The notes under the pieces were generated by a model that did not search any database, was not told the DNA's origin, and saw only the letters and a list, made by a program, of their open reading frames with translations. Source: Romboutsia sedimentorum (GTDB taxonomy: Bacteria; Bacillota; Clostridia; Peptostreptococcales; Peptostreptococcaceae). From it: a DNA stretch of 64,000 nt. A program made the position numbers and the translations under genes. The stretch is from assembly GCF_030131845.1 (NCBI RefSeq), contig NZ_JASKYM010000002.1, forward strand, positions 320,247 through 384,246. The letters are read 5' to 3'. Below are positions 55,514 through 63,705 of the stretch, piece after piece (within the stretch, counting starts at the first letter, position 1; each line of letters begins with the position of its first letter).

Positions 55514-55975
55514 TCAACTTAGATTTTCTAAAGATTTAAAATATTTCTCTATAAAATCTATATTTATATCTTTTTTTAATTCTAGATAAAATATATCATC
55601 ATTGTGTTTATTCTCATGCGTATTAACAATACTTATATATCTATTATAAATTGAAATTTGATATAAAAGTCCGGAGTCTCCACATATATTAGCACAATAA
55701 TAAATATTACTTGATTTTTTATTAAAGTTTAATTCACTTATTTTTTTTACCTCAAGAGATTTTAAATAATTTTGTAGTTGCATGATTTTATATTTATCTT
55801 GTGTTTGTTTAAATGAAGATTTATTATCTGAAGAAACTAAAATTAATTTGGTTTTATCCATATTAAAATTTTTAAATACTACCTTTTCTAAAGAATAGTA
55901 TTTAGGATAGTATAAAAATACACACATAAATATTGTAACTAACAGGGATAAAAAAAGTATCTTTTTATTTTTCAT
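55514..55975 (-). CDS. Membrane-anchored protein of unknown function
   Basis: A 153-residue protein with one N-terminal membrane segment (ILFLSLLVTIFMCVFLYYP) and an extracellular part with two cysteines in YYCANICGDSG that could form a disulfide. No family recognised. ATG 55975 is preceded by AGGAGGTACT; the frame opens at 55999 with no such site. Confidence 0.7.
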   Translation of the reverse strand: MKNKKILFLSLLVTIFMCVFLYYPKYYSLEKVVFKNFNMDKTKLILVSSDNKSSFKQTQDKYKIMQLQNYLKSLEVKKISELNFNKKSSNIYYCANICGDSGLLYQISIYNRYISIVNTHENKHNDDIFYLELKKDINIDFIEKYFKSLENLS

Positions 55976-56015
55976 AGTACCTCCTATAGGATAATTCATA
56001 TATATTATTTCTTAT

Positions 56016-56288
56016 ATGCTATTTATGTTAAAAGATGAAAATATAATGATACATTCAATTTATAATTTTAAAGAAGAAAAAATGTATTTTAAAAATTTAG
56101 ACGAAGAAGATTATCAGTATTTAGAAAGTATTGATAAGATAAAAGAGTGCTATTTTAATATCTATGAGGAAGATGAAGAAATGCTTGAATTTTTAATTGA
56201 TAAAATTAAAAATAACGATAGTTTAATTGATAAGATCAAATCGAATTCTAGTGATAAATTATTATTTGTCTATGAATATGTAAAATAA
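56016..56288 (+). CDS. Small acidic protein of unknown function
   Basis: A 90-residue acidic protein (YNFKEEKMYFKNLDEEDYQYLESIDKIK...). No domain recognised and no clear ribosome binding site at ATG 56016; ATG 56025 or 56046 are alternatives. It lies divergent from the preceding gene with only 40 bp between them. Confidence 0.5.
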   Translation: MLFMLKDENIMIHSIYNFKEEKMYFKNLDEEDYQYLESIDKIKECYFNIYEEDEEMLEFLIDKIKNNDSLIDKIKSNSSDKLLFVYEYVK

Positions 56289-56413
56289 GAAGGGTTTTAA
56301 ATTTAAAAATCATTAAAGAAGATAGGAAAGAGCTCAATACTTTTTTCTATTTTGTATGTATTTTATTTGAATAATAAAGGAAAACTAAAAAAAAAGTATT
56401 GAGAGGACAATTT

Positions 56414-57355
56414 ATGATTAAAAAATATTTTACAAAAAGATATTTATTTTCGCTATTATGTACTTTAATTATTATTTCTTTTATTATACAAATAAATAGA
56501 ATACCAATTTCAGAGGCTATTTCTAATAGAGATACTATTGAATTAACACCTATGCAAAGTACATTTTTAAAAATAGCAACTATGAAAGAAGAAAATATTC
56601 AATTGAAAAAGAGCGATATAGAGAGTATGATTAATAAATTTGAATTAAAAGGTGTAAATCAAAGAACTATTGATGTTATTAGCACGTATTCACACAATAA
56701 TGAAAATATATCAATATATACTACATCATTAGATAATTCATCTAAAGTAGAAGGAATTATCTATAAAATGTATGACCCAAGCAAAAAAATTACTATGTTA
56801 AGATCACAGTATAGTGATTTTGAAAAAGATGGAAAGTATATAAGATTAGAAGTATCATCTAATTCTATTGATGAAATTGATAAGCTAGCAATAAAGCTAA
56901 ATGCTAAATTTATAAATACTAATTTATACTCTGATTATTTAAGCATTTATAATAGAATATGTGATAATTCTAAGTTGAATATAGAAGATTTAACAAAAAT
57001 AAATTCTAAATTTAAACCGGACACAGATCATGCATACAAAAATGATACTCATAACAATTTTAAATTAGATAAGGACAATTTTAATGCTATAACATTAGAT
57101 ACTAATAAATCTACTAATGAGTTTTTAGATATGAATTTAAACTCATTTTTAAATGTAAAAGGTGAAATTAATGACTTATCTAAAACTAAAAACGATAATT
57201 TATGTACAACTTTAATTAGTAAATTAGACAAAAAAGGACTAGAATATTACAATTTTTCTAATGAAGACAATCTTGGACATACTTTAATGTTATTCAAGGG
57301 AAATAGTAAAGAATTAAAAGAAGTATTTTTACAAACTATAAATTTTACTAAATAA
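56414..57355 (+). CDS. Secreted or membrane-anchored protein of unknown function
   Basis: A 313-residue protein with an N-terminal hydrophobic segment (YLFSLLCTLIIISFIIQI) that acts as signal or anchor, and a long polar extracellular part. The order of an IYTTSLDNSSKVEGIIYKMYD strand region and a helical C-terminus is loosely like YwmB-type secreted proteins, but I would not name it so. GAGAGGAC precedes ATG 56414. A clear terminator follows. Confidence 0.65.
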   Translation: MIKKYFTKRYLFSLLCTLIIISFIIQINRIPISEAISNRDTIELTPMQSTFLKIATMKEENIQLKKSDIESMINKFELKGVNQRTIDVISTYSHNNENISIYTTSLDNSSKVEGIIYKMYDPSKKITMLRSQYSDFEKDGKYIRLEVSSNSIDEIDKLAIKLNAKFINTNLYSDYLSIYNRICDNSKLNIEDLTKINSKFKPDTDHAYKNDTHNNFKLDKDNFNAITLDTNKSTNEFLDMNLNSFLNVKGEINDLSKTKNDNLCTTLISKLDKKGLEYYNFSNEDNLGHTLMLFKGNSKELKEVFLQTINFTK

Positions 57356-57376
57356 CAGTATGATAAAGATAGTGAT

Positions 57377-57412
57377 AAAAGAGTATAGTTGATTAATTGA
57401 CTATACTCTTTT
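57377..57412 (+). terminator. Rho-independent terminator
   Basis: AAAAGAGTATAGT / ACTATACTCTTTT stem with a T tail. Confidence 0.85.
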
Positions 57413-57522
57413 AGTGTTCAAAAAAACATGTGTTATTGTGAACGCACTTAAAGTAAAAGTTCTGATATAATTTAGATATAAAATGATTCAAGATGAATGA
57501 TAAAAATATTAGGGGGAGAATT

Positions 57523-57987
57523 ATGTTTAAGATTATAGAAATACATGATATTGAGCTTAAATCTAATGTTACTGATTGCATATTAAGAAAACTTCCTGAG
57601 TGGTTTGATATTGAAGAGGCTATAGTTGAATATGTAGAAGGTGTAAAAGATACTAAATTTTATGTAGCTTATGACTTAGAGAAACCTATTGGGTTTATAA
57701 GTATAAAGCATAATAATGAGTACACATCAGAAATATATGTTATAGGAGTATTAAAAGAATATCAAGGTAAGCATGTAGGAAAATCATTAGTTGAGGTTGC
57801 TAATAATACATTAGCCAACATGGGTACTAAATTTCTTCAGGTTAAAACACTAGGACCATCAAATCCAAATAAGTACTATGCAGATACAAGGAAATTCTAT
57901 CAAGGTGTCGGTTTTTACCCATTGGAAGAAATAAAAGAACTTTGGGATGAGATAAATATATGTTTAATAATGATAAAAAATATTTAA
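57523..57987 (+). CDS. GNAT family N-acetyltransferase
   Basis: A 154-residue single-domain acetyltransferase. The acetyl-CoA site VIGVLKEYQGKHVGKSLVEVA (about residues 77-97) has the Q/R-x-x-G-x-G/A-x-x-L loop (QGKHVGKSL), and FYQGVGFYPLEE is the typical late motif. Substrate unknown; such genes on mobile elements sometimes modify antibiotics or toxins. ATG 57523 follows AGGGGGAG. Confidence 0.88.
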   Translation: MFKIIEIHDIELKSNVTDCILRKLPEWFDIEEAIVEYVEGVKDTKFYVAYDLEKPIGFISIKHNNEYTSEIYVIGVLKEYQGKHVGKSLVEVANNTLANMGTKFLQVKTLGPSNPNKYYADTRKFYQGVGFYPLEEIKELWDEINICLIMIKNI

Positions 57988-58150
57988 TTAAAAAGCAGTC
58001 ATAAATTTTAATAAACTGTTCAATAAAACATATCTTTTCGTGAACATATTTAATTAAGCTAATGATATATCTAAAAGCATTGATAATACAATTAAAACTG
58101 TATATGAAATTAAAATAACCTTTTTATATACAATATTAAAGAATAAGGAA

Positions 58151-59032
58151 GTGATTTTTATAAATATAATTAGTTCAATGAATAAAATATTTACAACTAG
58201 AGAACAAGCTATGATAATATGGTTTGCAATAACTTTTATATTTTGTATGAAGAATAAGAGCATAAGAAATAGTTTAAAAGATATAGTAGAGTTAATTATC
58301 AAACTACTATTAAAAATACCAGGAATGGTTATGATCACTTATATAATAATACTTGGATGTACATTAAATAAGATAGGATACTTGCAATCTACAATTATAA
58401 AAGATTATATATTTTGGAGTATATTTGGACTTATTCCTATAATAAATACTATAGTAAGTAAATATAAAACAATAACAGTATTAGAAATACTAAGAGAGGT
58501 GGTTAAGTTTAGTATCGTACCTCTTTTTATAATAAATACATATACAATGAGTTTATTATCAGAATTAATTATAATACCTATATCAGTTATGTGTACAATG
58601 GGTATAGTTATGTGCGATTCAAAAGAAGAATATAAAGCAGCTAAAAATGTATTTAACTTTGTAATAATAGCTATATTTATTGTGATGATATACGTTGCAA
58701 TTAAAGGATTTATTATTAATGTTAATGACTTAAAAGATATAACATTTTGGGAAGGTATAGCAATTGATATAGTATGCATTATAGGTTATATACCTTTAAT
58801 AGTGTATTTTAGATGGTATTTATTATATGAGCAAATAGGAATGTTAATAGGTTTTAGAAGTAAATTAAATAAGTGTGTTATATACTTAATTACATTAAAA
58901 AACTGTTTATTTATAAGAAAAAAATTGGTATGCATACTAGAGAATATCAATGAGTTTTATAGGATTGAAAATTGGAGAGATTTAGACAGTAGAATTAAAC
59001 AAGTTTTGGATAAGGTTTATAATGTAGCTTAA
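58151..59032 (+). CDS. Multispanning membrane protein of unknown function
   Basis: A 293-residue protein with about six or seven hydrophobic segments (AMIIWFAITFIFCM, MVMITYIIILGCTL, FWSIFGLIPIINTIV, VPLFIINTYTMSLLSEL, FVIIAIFIVMIYVAI, GIAIDIVCIIGYIPLIVYF) and a cytoplasmic C-terminus. No family recognised. The start is unsure: GTG 58151 abuts an AAGGAA, ATG 58178 is the next option. Bases 58805-58820 match 16 bp of the CRISPR repeat, probably by chance. Confidence 0.65.
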   Translation: MIFINIISSMNKIFTTREQAMIIWFAITFIFCMKNKSIRNSLKDIVELIIKLLLKIPGMVMITYIIILGCTLNKIGYLQSTIIKDYIFWSIFGLIPIINTIVSKYKTITVLEILREVVKFSIVPLFIINTYTMSLLSELIIIPISVMCTMGIVMCDSKEEYKAAKNVFNFVIIAIFIVMIYVAIKGFIINVNDLKDITFWEGIAIDIVCIIGYIPLIVYFRWYLLYEQIGMLIGFRSKLNKCVIYLITLKNCLFIRKKLVCILENINEFYRIENWRDLDSRIKQVLDKVYNVA

Positions 59033-59107
59033 AGTTAGAGGTACAAGTAACATATTTAGCTCAATCTTAATATAATAAATATACTAAGATTAGTAGGGGG
59101 CGAATAT

Positions 59108-59653
59108 ATGGATAAAACAAAACTTGACATACGACTTATAACTAAAAGTGTAAAAAAAGTATATGATAAAGACATGATAGAGTTTCACAAACATTATAAT
59201 TTAACAACTAGAAATGGTGACCCAGGCATGAGGTGGGACTTTATAAATACTAATATAGAAGAAAGTTTTAAGGATGAAATTTATAAAACATTATTGGTTA
59301 AAAGGGGTTATTGGAATCAGATAGTTATATATAATATACATGATAAAAGATTGTATTTTGTTATGAGAGAATATAGATATAAAGATGTTAAAAAGGATAA
59401 AAAGAGAAAAAATCTACATTTAATACAAATATTAGGATCAGTAAATGAAAAAGATAAAAGTGAGGCTTCTATTGTTCTTAAACAAAAGTTACCAGAATAT
59501 GTTTCTAAAGCTAAGGAGTATATACTAATAACTTATGAGTATAATGAGAATAATGGCAAGTGTGACTTTATAGGAAGAAAAATAACATCTAAATTTAAAT
59601 ATGACTATAAGCAAGAGTGGAATAGTGATTTAGATTTAGAAGAAGCTAATTAA
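59108..59653 (+). CDS. Phage-type hypothetical protein
   Basis: A 181-residue, mixed-charge protein (ITKSVKKVYDKDMIEFHKHYNLTTRNGDPGMRWDFIN...) with no membrane segment. The middle YWNQIVIYNIHDKRLYFVMREYRYKDV looks like a beta-rich core. I do not recognise the family with confidence. AGGGGGCGAA precedes the ATG. It is the last + strand gene before the right end of the element. Confidence 0.65.
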   Translation: MDKTKLDIRLITKSVKKVYDKDMIEFHKHYNLTTRNGDPGMRWDFINTNIEESFKDEIYKTLLVKRGYWNQIVIYNIHDKRLYFVMREYRYKDVKKDKKRKNLHLIQILGSVNEKDKSEASIVLKQKLPEYVSKAKEYILITYEYNENNGKCDFIGRKITSKFKYDYKQEWNSDLDLEEAN

Positions 59654-59782
59654 AGTGATTTTAGTAAACTTGAATAATTAAATTCTTTGGGGAATTTGGA
59701 GTATTACTATAAATTGAATTTATAACCATGTGTCTTAGTATAAAAATATATGTATAGAAAATTGTTAGAATTAGTACAGTTT

Positions 59783-59817
59783 AATAGATACTACTAAAAT
59801 GATTAGTAGTATCTATT
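59783..59817. terminator. Convergent terminator
   Basis: AATAGATACTACTAA / TTAGTAGTATCTATT perfect stem with T-rich flanks, between the preceding gene and the minus-strand XRE ORF. Confidence 0.85.
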
Positions 59818-59824
59818 TTATTAT

Positions 59825-60280
59825 TTAAATTAAGCTATATTTTATTAAATTAGACTCAACTCTAGAATAAGTTACTATACTCATAAGTACACCATCTTCC
59901 CATAGGCTATAACCTTTTTCAGAAATACCTATTAATTTAGCTGCATCTCTTTTTGTTAAGTTGTTTTCTAATCGCCATTTAAATAAGCTATCTTTAAAAG
60001 TAGATGATTTAAATAAAAATTTTGAATAACCTTCACTACATAAAATATTAAGATTTAATTCAAAGCCTAATTTATTAATGGAATCTAAATTAGGATAAAA
60101 TTCCTCACGTTCGTAAGATCCTATCATGCTATGTTTCATACCAACTTTATTACCAAGCTCATATTGAGATAACCCCATAGATAATCTAAGCTTCTTTAGT
60201 CTTTGTCCAAAGGTATCTTCTGGTAAATGACTATAATCATATAACTTATGAATAAACTTTGCATTTAGAAAGGTCTCGCA
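59825..60280 (-). CDS. Tandem XRE helix-turn-helix ORF at the right end, lacking its own start
   Basis: The open frame enters the element at its right boundary (60280). Coding features begin at DTFGQRLKKLRLSMGLSQYELGNKVG, a full XRE domain, followed by a second one (FKWRLENNLTKRDAAKLIGISEKGYSLWEDG). The only in-frame ATG, 60178, falls within the first DNA-binding domain. Upstream there is no ATG, GTG or TTG before a stop codon in host DNA (60302-60304). In the integrated state only a truncated 117-residue product could be made from ATG 60178. In the circular form the frame continues the serine recombinase gene. Confidence 0.7.
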   Translation of the reverse strand, partial: CETFLNAKFIHKLYDYSHLPEDTFGQRLKKLRLSMGLSQYELGNKVGMKHSMIGSYEREEFYPNLDSINKLGFELNLNILCSEGYSKFLFKSSTFKDSLFKWRLENNLTKRDAAKLIGISEKGYSLWEDGVLMSIVTYSRVESNLIKYSLI

Positions 60281-60283
60281 GAA
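60279..60283. other. Right attachment site core (CAGAA)
   Basis: Second copy of CAGAA. The sequence to its right (GCTATATGTACAGG) continues the interrupted oxidoreductase frame. Confidence 0.85.
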
Positions 60284-60568
60284 GCTATATGTACAGGAAG
60301 TCTAGCAGGGCACAATGCAGCTAGAAGTTGTATAGGGATGTATCTAATACAACTACCTACAAACTTGCTTATAGGAGACTTCATAGCTTATTCTAATAAT
60401 GAAATGAGCAAACTAGATGGAGATAAACTGAGATTTACATTTGCTGGTAGTATTTATTTTAATAGAATGAAAGAACTAGGTTTTTATAGTACAGATAAGA
60501 GTACTATTTGTGATAGGGTTAAAAAAGTTGGTTTAGAGGGACTTTATAATAAAAAAATAATAGAATGA
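60281..60568 (+). pseudogene. FAD-dependent oxidoreductase, 3' part
   Basis: Encodes the last 95 residues plus stop of the gene interrupted at 35240. It starts with E-AICTGSLAGHNAARS, the conserved C-terminal FAD-binding segment of GidA-like oxidoreductases, and ends at TGA 60566-60568. 996 bp (34245-35240) plus 288 bp give 1,284 bp, i.e. 427 residues in one frame. Without excision this part has no start; an internal ATG at 60338 has no ribosome binding site. Confidence 0.9.
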
Positions 60569-60575
60569 TAAATAT

Positions 60576-60620
60576 ATCCTATGAAGTAGACAGCAAAAAC
60601 CTACTTTATAGGATGTTTTT
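60576..60620 (+). terminator. Rho-independent terminator of the oxidoreductase operon
   Basis: ATCCTATGAAGTAG / CTACTTTATAGGAT stem and T-rich tail. Confidence 0.85.
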
Positions 60621-60687
60621 GTTGTTTTAAATAGATAATTGTAAATATAAAAGAAGGGAATTAAGTAGTTAAAGGAGAATGAATATT

Positions 60688-60747
60688 ATGATATATAAAA
60701 TCATAATATTTAATAAAGAGCAACTAGATAAAGTCTTAAAAATATAA
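60688..60747 (+). CDS. Very short ORF with a strong ribosome binding site
   Basis: Nineteen codons (MIYKIIIFNKEQLDKVLKI) behind AAAGGAG. It may be a leader peptide, a small protein or the relic of a longer gene. It ends 13 bp before the next ORF and could be translated with it. Confidence 0.35.
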   Translation: MIYKIIIFNKEQLDKVLKI

Positions 60748-60760
60748 GGGGGATCACAAA

Positions 60761-60949
60761 ATGAAAACTTTGAAACTGGATGGAGATCAGATTAACCTAA
60801 TAAAAAGAGCAGTAGATCATTACAATGAAGATATTGAGAAAGAGTATTTAAGACTTGTAAACACAGCAATTACAGAGGAACAAAGAAAATTACATACAAA
60901 TGAAAAGGCAACAATTGAGAGCCTAAATGCTAAATTAGGTAAAAAATAA
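60761..60949 (+). CDS. Small helical protein of unknown function
   Basis: A 62-residue, charged, probably all-helical protein (LDGDQINLIKRAVDHYNEDIEKEY...). AAGGGGGATC precedes the ATG. No family recognised. Confidence 0.65.
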   Translation: MKTLKLDGDQINLIKRAVDHYNEDIEKEYLRLVNTAITEEQRKLHTNEKATIESLNAKLGKK

Positions 60950-60990
60950 AAAATGTGCATCTAAAAATGAAAAAATTATAAAATACATAA

Positions 60991-61022
60991 GGCACTTACT
61001 TTTATTTAGTAGGTGCTTTATA
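60991..61022. terminator. Convergent terminator
   Basis: GCACTTACT / AGTAGGTGC stem with a T-rich tail, between the small gene and the minus-strand lysR-like gene. Confidence 0.75.
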
Positions 61023-61037
61023 TATTTTATAAAATTA

Positions 61038-61919
61038 TTATTTATAAATTGATGATATAACATAATCTTTAAATGCTTTTGCAACAGGCGACATATAAGA
61101 ATTTTTAAGCCATCCCATATAAATAGTCCTATCTTTGATATTTTCTTTAATTTTTATAATTGAAACAATATTTGTGTTAATAAGTGGTGTATTAGGAACT
61201 ATAGAAATACCTACACCCGCTGCCACTAATCCCTCCAACATACTAGCATCACTAGGTTGTATAGAAATTTTAGGGATATACCCTAATGATTTAGAGTAAG
61301 AAATCATCTTATCCTTATTTACCTCACAAGAGGCAACAAAAGATTCATGTTTTAAATCTCTTAAAGAAATCTCAGGTTTATTTGAAAGACTATGATTTTT
61401 AGGAACGATTAAAACATATTCTTCTTTCTTTATAGAAATAGATTCAATTTCGTCATTAAACTCAATACTATCTATGGAATCATAAAATCCTAAATCTATT
61501 TTTCCGTTTTTTAAATCCTTTAATATACTTCTTACACATTGATGATTAAATTGGAATTTAGCATCAGGATTAATATTTAAAAAACCACTAATTATAAATG
61601 GCATAAAAAACGTACTCACAGTAGAAGTAGATGATATAGAAATAGTGCCTGTATTAGGGTTTGTTATGTCTTGTAATTCTCTTACTCCTTTTTCAATTTC
61701 AGCTAAAGCTATATTAGTATGAGCTAAAAATATTTTTCCAAAGCTAGTAAGTTTTATGTTACGGCCATTCTTTTCAAATAAAGGCACATTTAGTTCTTCT
61801 TCTAATTTTGATATTGATTTGCTCAAAGCTGGTTGAGTTACTGACAGTAGTTGAGCAGAAAGTGTGAAACTTTCAGTTTCGGCTATTGATTTGAGATATT
61901 GTAACTGTTGTAAATTCAT
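61038..61919 (-). CDS. LysR family transcriptional regulator
   Basis: A 293-residue LysR protein. The N-terminal helix-turn-helix (MNLQQLQYLKSIAETESFTLSAQLLSVTQPALSKSISKLEEEL; key residues AxxL..TQPALSxxIxxLE) starts the protein and a periplasmic-binding-like effector domain follows. ATG 61919 is preceded by AAGGAGCCCCAA; a longer frame to 61964 has no such site. It is divergent from the ferredoxin-nitroreductase gene and probably regulates it. Confidence 0.92.
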   Translation of the reverse strand: MNLQQLQYLKSIAETESFTLSAQLLSVTQPALSKSISKLEEELNVPLFEKNGRNIKLTSFGKIFLAHTNIALAEIEKGVRELQDITNPNTGTISISSTSTVSTFFMPFIISGFLNINPDAKFQFNHQCVRSILKDLKNGKIDLGFYDSIDSIEFNDEIESISIKKEEYVLIVPKNHSLSNKPEISLRDLKHESFVASCEVNKDKMISYSKSLGYIPKISIQPSDASMLEGLVAAGVGISIVPNTPLINTNIVSIIKIKENIKDRTIYMGWLKNSYMSPVAKAFKDYVISSIYK

Positions 61920-62138
61920 TTGGGGCTCCTTAGTAGTTAGTAGATTTTTTATAAAAATAAACATTCTAATAATGAAACATATAACTAAAAGTAATAGTTA
62001 TATGAATTACATTAAATAGACATAGTAGAATTTATAGTGGTATAATCACAAAAGATAGAATTTAAATTATGAATAATACATATCAATTATAAATATTATT
62101 TATAGTTGTGTCAAAAATATACTTAAGGAGAGATTTTT

Positions 62139-62960
62139 ATGATGAATGTAGATAAAGATAAGTGTATAGGTTGTGGATTATGTGTGAAGGACTGTTTTGT
62201 AAGGGATATAGAGCTTATAGATGGAAAAGCTAAAATAAACAACGTGACTTGTTTTAAGTGTGGACATTGTATAGCTATATGTCCTAAAGGTGCAGTATCT
62301 ACAGATGAATATAGTATGGAAGATGTAGAGGAATATAATAAAGAAAAATTTGAAATAGATGCAGACAACTTACTAAATTTTATTAAATTTAGAAGAACTA
62401 TGAGACAATTTAAAAACAAAGATGTAGAAACAGAAAAAATTTCTAAAATTATAGAAGCGGGAAGATTTACTCAAACAGGAAGCAATAGTCAAAATGTCTC
62501 TTATATTGTAGTGAGAGAAGGGATAGACGAGTTAAAAGAAATGGCATTAGAGAGTTTAAATGGGTTAGGTGAAAATATACTTTCTAATTTAAATCCACAA
62601 ACAATGCCATTTAAGAGATACGCACAAATGTGGATGAATATGTACGAAAATTATAAGTTAAATCCAACTGGAAAAGAGCAATTATTTTTTAATGCTCCAG
62701 CTATAGTATTAGTTGTATCTGATTCACCAGTAAATGCAGCCTTAGCTTCTTCTAATATGGAACTTATGACTAATGCATTAGGTATTGGAACTTTCTTTAG
62801 TGGATTTTTCGTAAGAGCAGCACAAGGGAATAAGAAAATTATGGATTATTTAGAATTAGCAGAAGGAAAAGAAATTGTTACATGTATGGTAATAGGATAC
62901 CCTGATGTTAAATATTCAAGAACAACACCTAGAAAAAATGCAGATATAAGTTGGAAATAA
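62139..62960 (+). CDS. Ferredoxin-nitroreductase fusion protein
   Basis: A 273-residue protein with two 4Fe-4S motifs at the N-terminus (CIGCGLCVKDC, about residues 9-19, and CFKCGHCIAICP, about 39-50) followed by a nitroreductase domain (FRRTMRQFKNKDVETEKISKIIEAGRFTQTGSNSQN, about 88-123). The FMN site and a C-terminal IGYP motif are present. It should accept electrons from reduced ferredoxin or NAD(P)H and reduce nitro or quinone-like compounds. AAGGAGAG precedes ATG 62139. Confidence 0.92.
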   Translation: MMNVDKDKCIGCGLCVKDCFVRDIELIDGKAKINNVTCFKCGHCIAICPKGAVSTDEYSMEDVEEYNKEKFEIDADNLLNFIKFRRTMRQFKNKDVETEKISKIIEAGRFTQTGSNSQNVSYIVVREGIDELKEMALESLNGLGENILSNLNPQTMPFKRYAQMWMNMYENYKLNPTGKEQLFFNAPAIVLVVSDSPVNAALASSNMELMTNALGIGTFFSGFFVRAAQGNKKIMDYLELAEGKEIVTCMVIGYPDVKYSRTTPRKNADISWK

Positions 62961-62983
62961 AATAACATAATTCACAAAACAAT

Positions 62984-63030
62984 AAAACTAAGTAGATTAA
63001 TTTGTATGCATTATTAATTTACTTGGTTTT
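62984..63030 (+). terminator. Rho-independent terminator
   Basis: AAAACTAAGTAGATTAAT / ATTAATTTACTTGGTTTT stem with a T tail. Confidence 0.85.
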
Positions 63031-63122
63031 TTTATTGAAAATATATTTTCAATAAGAAGAGGTAAAACATCGGTGCATGTAAAATATACATATATAAATA
63101 AAAAATTAAAGGGTGTGTATAT

Positions 63123-63599
63123 ATGGACATTACAGAAGTAAGCTATAGAATGTTTGAAATATATGCTAGAGAATATAAAAAACTCATAAATGAAAATGAA
63201 GAAATAAAAATACCATATATAGAAAGTAAAATGAAAGAGGTTAGTGAAGAATTAACGTATTATGTAAAAGAAACTTGTAAGCTAGATGTAGAATTTAAAC
63301 AAAATAGCGATGAAATTCCAGATCCGATTAAATATTTTATGGAAAATGGAAAACCTCTAAATCCATATGATTATATAAATAATACTTCATGGGAAGGTTT
63401 TTGGAAACAATGTAGCGGAAAAGACTTAGAATATTTTATATCCTATTTAGAATATCCAATAATATATCCAAAGCATGAAAACTATTTAGAAGGTGATAGA
63501 TGTTTGTTAAAAGTATTTACAAAAGAGACTGGATTATCAAAAATACCATATGGAGTAAAATGCGCCCAAATTATAAATAAAAAATATTTTATTAAATAA
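63123..63599 (+). CDS. Hypothetical protein
   Basis: A 158-residue soluble protein (VSYRMFEIYAREYKKLINENEEIKIPYIESKMKEVSEELTYYVK...), helical at the N-terminus and mixed later, with aromatic-rich WEGFWKQCSGKDLEYFISYLEYP. No family recognised. AAAGGGTGTG precedes the ATG. Confidence 0.75.
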   Translation: MDITEVSYRMFEIYAREYKKLINENEEIKIPYIESKMKEVSEELTYYVKETCKLDVEFKQNSDEIPDPIKYFMENGKPLNPYDYINNTSWEGFWKQCSGKDLEYFISYLEYPIIYPKHENYLEGDRCLLKVFTKETGLSKIPYGVKCAQIINKKYFIK

Positions 63600-63705
63600 A
63601 AAATATTTAAATAGTGTAAAAAAATTCCTGCCACTGCCGTATAAACATTAATAACTATAAATTATAGTTAATACAGTTGATTTTAACGTATAGAGGGGGA
63701 AGAAA

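Larger units (their letters stand above)
35241..60280. mobile_element. 25,040-bp integrative element carrying type II-A CRISPR-Cas
   Basis: Boundaries are set by the split FAD-oxidoreductase gene, whose halves rejoin in frame across CAGAA. The left end encodes a large serine recombinase pointing outwards, the expected arrangement for this class. The cargo has phage-style control (XRE repressor, ImmA, Cro-like, antirepressor) and replication genes (DnaD-like, DnaC-like), CRISPR-Cas, a DUF1659/DUF2922/YvrJ cluster and unknown genes. I see no structural, packaging or lysis genes and no conjugation genes, so it may be a degraded prophage, a phage satellite, or a self-circularising element that needs a helper. 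Confidence 0.93.

Noticed and set aside
58054-58338. A 94-codon minus-strand frame overlapping the membrane protein gene at 58151.
   Set aside because: Most of it mirrors the hydrophobic + strand gene; no ribosome binding site supports it.
58805-58820. A 16-bp exact match to the CRISPR repeat (TATTTTAGATGGTATT) inside a membrane protein gene, a possible degenerate repeat or target.
   Set aside because: It lies in an intact, well-read hydrophobic coding segment (VYFRWYLL), has no second copy nearby and no spacer-like spacing. Chance similarity in AT-rich DNA is the simplest explanation.
35241-60280. The element as an intact prophage.
   Set aside because: I see no terminase, portal, capsid, tail, holin or endolysin genes, so calling it a functional phage is not supported.
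35241-60280. The element as an ICE or conjugative transposon.
   Set aside because: No relaxase, coupling protein or type IV secretion genes are present.
60302-60568. The right half of the oxidoreductase as an independent small gene starting at ATG 60338.
   Set aside because: There is no ribosome binding site, and the upstream codons continue the conserved GHTE-AICTGSLAGHNA motif, so it is the tail of the split gene.
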